From positions 71,548,001-71,612,000 of the forward strand of contig JBITNC010000001.1 in NCBI GenBank assembly GCA_050084985.1: DNA of 64,000 nucleotides, read 5' to 3'. The stretch is from Nageia nagi (Eukaryota; Pinophyta). The position numbers and the translations under genes are program-made. A model generated the notes under the pieces. The model was not told the DNA's origin, did no database searches, and was given only the letters and a program-made list of their open reading frames with translations. This document shows, piece after piece, positions 61,035-64,000 of this stretch; the first letter of the stretch is position 1; each line of letters begins with the position of its first letter.

Positions 61035-62270
61035 GTAATGATGAAATTTCAAAGGTAGATAAGACACATGAACTTATAGAGATATCTTATGATGAAATTA
61101 GTTTAACAAGTTCTTATTAGATAATACAAGTGATACAAGTGCTAAAGTTAATTTTGATGATATTTATTTAAATAATGGTATCCTAGATATTTCTAGTAAT
61201 GATGATGATAATTTTATATCTAAATATCAAGATTTAACCCAAGTGCAAGAAAGTTGAAGATATTTTTGCAAGGGATACTCAAGATAGTACAATTGAGAGT
61301 CATAGCCCCCTCAAGTTTCATGATATTTTGAGAGGTAATGCTCCACAAAGTGGCCATACTCCACATTCAAAGGGAAATGAAACTAAAAAACAAAATTCAA
61401 TTCTTGACCCATAGATTTAGATCTCAAATGTCTAGGTAAGTTACTAATCCTAAGTTTCATTTAGTTATAAATATAAACATACAAACTCAAAGAAGGCTAG
61501 TAGTAATAATAAGGATTGTGATGATTATTATTTCAAGGATGATTATTATGAAGATTATAATGAAATAGAAATAGTTTATATTGAGGAAAATGATGAAGAA
61601 ATACATTATTGAAGAGATATATATAGTGACTTGACAAACCAAAGTGAATTCTCAAATGTTGAATGGGTGATTACAATAAGAATATTGGATAATTATACAA
61701 TATATAATAATAAGTTTAAATATATATCATAAATTAAAAGGTATGATTTTTTTATTGAGTGTGATACATTTATTAGAAAAACTAGATAAGAAAAATCAGG
61801 TCCATTTTATCTAGAAAATATAGAAAAAATGGAAGATAAATTAGATATACCTTTGGAAAGAGTGTTTGATCTAAAAGATCAATATGATGAAGAGTATAAT
61901 ATTTTAATGTAATAATGGTAATAATGTAATGGTGAAATATTATTTAACAATATGAATAAGAAATAACAACATGAACTCATTGATCAATTTGAACAAATAA
62001 TGAAAAACATAAGAAAAACTAAATTAGTACCATTTGAATGCTTAAAAGAAGATAAAGATAAAGAAGAAAACATAATAGAGGAAGGAATGATAGGATATGT
62101 ACAAATTAGTGAAATGAATAAAAATATTGTTAATATATGGATTCTAAAAAAGAAATATCAATGTGAAAATGGACATGTTTAGGTTGATGTAGATGGTTAG
62201 AATGTTCCATAGTTGATCATGTGCTCTCTTTGTATATCATGTAGGAAGGATTGTATTTTGGAATTTTAGT
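61035..62270 (+). pseudogene. Unrecognised decayed ORF, acidic, with Cys/His cluster at its end
   Basis: A single frame from about 61245 to 62270 can be read through some twenty stops (TAA, TAG, TGA); two single-base shifts extend it back to about 61035 (SNDEISKVDKTHELIEISYD). It is rich in Asp, Glu, Tyr and Asn (YYFKDDYYEDYNEIEIVYIE near 61530), has KSGPFYLENIEKMEDKLDI near 61800, an open piece at 62000-62182 (KLVPFECLKEDKDKEENIIE), and ends with QCENGH followed by a C-x2-C-x2-C-x3-C group, which could bind zinc. I do not recognise the family. It may belong to the element suspected to start at 59669. Confidence 0.4.
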
Positions 62271-64000
62271 TGCATTTCATGTTATCATGCATTATTATAT
62301 TTTTTTATACTCCTTTTCTCTTGGATACTCTAAGTTAATCAAGATCACAAATAGTCCTTTTTTAATGGGGACTCTAAAGAAGTCAAGACATATAGTTCAG
62401 TTTTTTCTTGATGTTGCTTAATCATTACTTAAGAAATGTTTGTTTTAGTATAAAAATCAAAAAATATTATTCCATATTTTTGTTAAAAGATATCATAATG
62501 GTAAAATAGTATATAGTTAGGTTATTATTAGAAATGCAAGTCATTTTTTTCCAAAAATACTAATTAATAGATTTGTAGGGATAAATTATCACTCTGTGGG
62601 AGCAAGGTGTGGAGTATTGATGCTCCATATGGAGAATAACCTATTCAAAATATGATAATTTTTATGGATATATCTCAAAAAATACACAAAATAAAAACAA
62701 ATCACTTAAAAATTCTTCTCATATTGAAATATATGGTTGTTTTAAGTTTTAGGTTTGACAAAGTGTAAATTAGGTTTGTTTCAACCCCTAAATCGATTAT
62801 TTTTGCTCAAAATTTGATCAAATCATATGGTTTTTATTGAAATTTATGATTCTAAATTTATAATTCAAAAATAATAAACTTAATTGGATATATACAACAA
62901 AATTTATGCTTGTTGGAAGTTGGCAGATTATTTTTACAAATTCATGTTTGCAAGAATGGTCCAATCATGAAGCAAGAGGGTTAAAATGTGGAAAAATGAG
63001 AATCAAAGGTTGAGTTTTTTGAAAAAATAATGTTTTAGGTATGTTCATATGTTTTGGTAATTTTATTTCATGGTTTCAATAAATTTGGAGTTATTCTCAG
63101 ATTGAGCAAAAAGTTATTGAAAAGTTATCAAAAATTTATTAAGAAGTTGAAAAAGATGGAAAAAGGTAAGATATTGCCTTCCAACCTTCAAGTTACAAGT
63201 TGAGAATAAGGTATGAATGAATTTTTATACCTTAATACAATTTTTTTAAGATATTTAATTTATTTTATAATAAATTATGAAAATAAATAAAATTACAAGT
63301 TTTTTTCAATGAAGAAAATTGTCAATTTGCAAGTTGTATTGAATTAGCCATGTCATGAGTTTGATGAGATTAAGGATGTGATGAATTTGGTATACAATGA
63401 ATTTGATATTTTTTAAGATGAATAATATTATATGTTTGCATGTTGCCTTAATATGTAAGTTGGGGGTAGTTAGATGGTTAGTTTTACTAGTTTTTAGTTG
63501 GGATTAGGGGTATCTTGAGCAAGAATTTGAGTTAGTAAGATTTAGTATTAGATATTTTAGGATGATATGGTGTGAGTTTATTTTGAAATTTAGTTATTAG
63601 TTTATATTTGTAATGATATTTCAGTATGTAAGAATTTGCCTAAGGTAAGGGGAAAGTTTTTGAGAAAATTTTGTGAAAACCTTTGGGTACCGATGCTTGA
63701 AGTTAGAGATATATTTCAAATAATCAATTAATATTTTAGATTATCAATCTCAAAAAGGAAAAAAGTTTAGTTTTTAAGAAATTTTTATTAATATTTCTAA
63801 GTAAAATTACTCAACATAGGATGCAATTTAATTTTTATATTTTATCTTAGTTCAGTATTAGTGAATTCAATACAAAAAGGGATCAGTTGCTTTGATATTT
63901 TAGAAAGTCCTTTATTCTTGGGGAATCAAAACAAGTCAAGAAAATAATATTAAATATTTATATTTTGACATTAATGGTGGTTAGTAATGTTCTATCCTTA
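62271..64000. other. AT-rich DNA, nothing recognised
   Basis: No coding stretch, LTR end, repeat array or RNA gene can be supported. Confidence 0.45.

Overview
The window looks like intergenic DNA of a large, repeat-rich plant genome. It is AT-rich, I see no intact host gene, and nearly everything recognisable is a plant LTR retrotransposon of the Ty1/Copia or Ty3/Gypsy (Tat-like) type. The heavy decay and deep nesting fit a big gymnosperm-like or lily-like genome, but the species cannot be read from this sequence. Element names (A-K, O) are my own labels.

Layout, left to right. 1-1726: nothing supported; 1727-2062: a CT microsatellite. 2370-8091 (minus): Gypsy H, gag-protease remnant and 5' LTR, whose outer end abuts a truncated LTR of Gypsy O. 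O (plus) spans 8092-50738 and is broken by three insertions. The first is A (9717-28035, Copia-type LTRs, target duplication acaat/acaac), which contains Copia B (11954 to about 16.2 kb) and Gypsy C (minus, 16.4 to about 26.5 kb). The second is Copia K (minus, 30976-36205, duplication gttat). The third is E (38919-50692, duplication gaaat), which holds Copia D (42021-47146, duplication agagc). The reading frames of O and E resume in register across A, K and D, which independently confirms the boundaries. Right of O lies Gypsy G (minus, 50739-51314 and 58967-59668), into which F (51315-58966, duplication attta) inserted. From 59.7 kb on there is AT-rich DNA with a possible LTR start and one unrecognised decayed reading frame (61.0-62.3 kb).

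The most interesting unit is F. It is a 7.65 kb Gypsy-type element with similar 0.8-0.9 kb LTRs, primer site, polypurine tract and gag, but no pol. Instead it carries, antisense, a decayed plant-mobile-domain (PMD) gene with apparently retained introns, then two successive tandem-repeat families and a GT-rich repeat. An imperfect palindrome of the type AGGACC-N6-GGTCCT occurs at least nine times, in both LTRs and around and inside the antisense gene. E is a second pol-less element with 1.5 kb LTRs and one very long decayed frame (gag-like start, then unknown protein); it shares its leader and LTR end with C, a pol-bearing element that could be its autonomous relative. C itself has an RNase H domain between protease and RT and a large extra frame after integrase.

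Decay follows a clear rule. Most in-frame stops are TAA, TAG or TGA where related proteins have Gln, Arg or Trp, and the two LTRs of D differ by about 30 transitions and one transversion by hand alignment. This fits deamination of methylated cytosine in silenced DNA. No RNA gene, CRISPR array or intact protein-coding gene was found.
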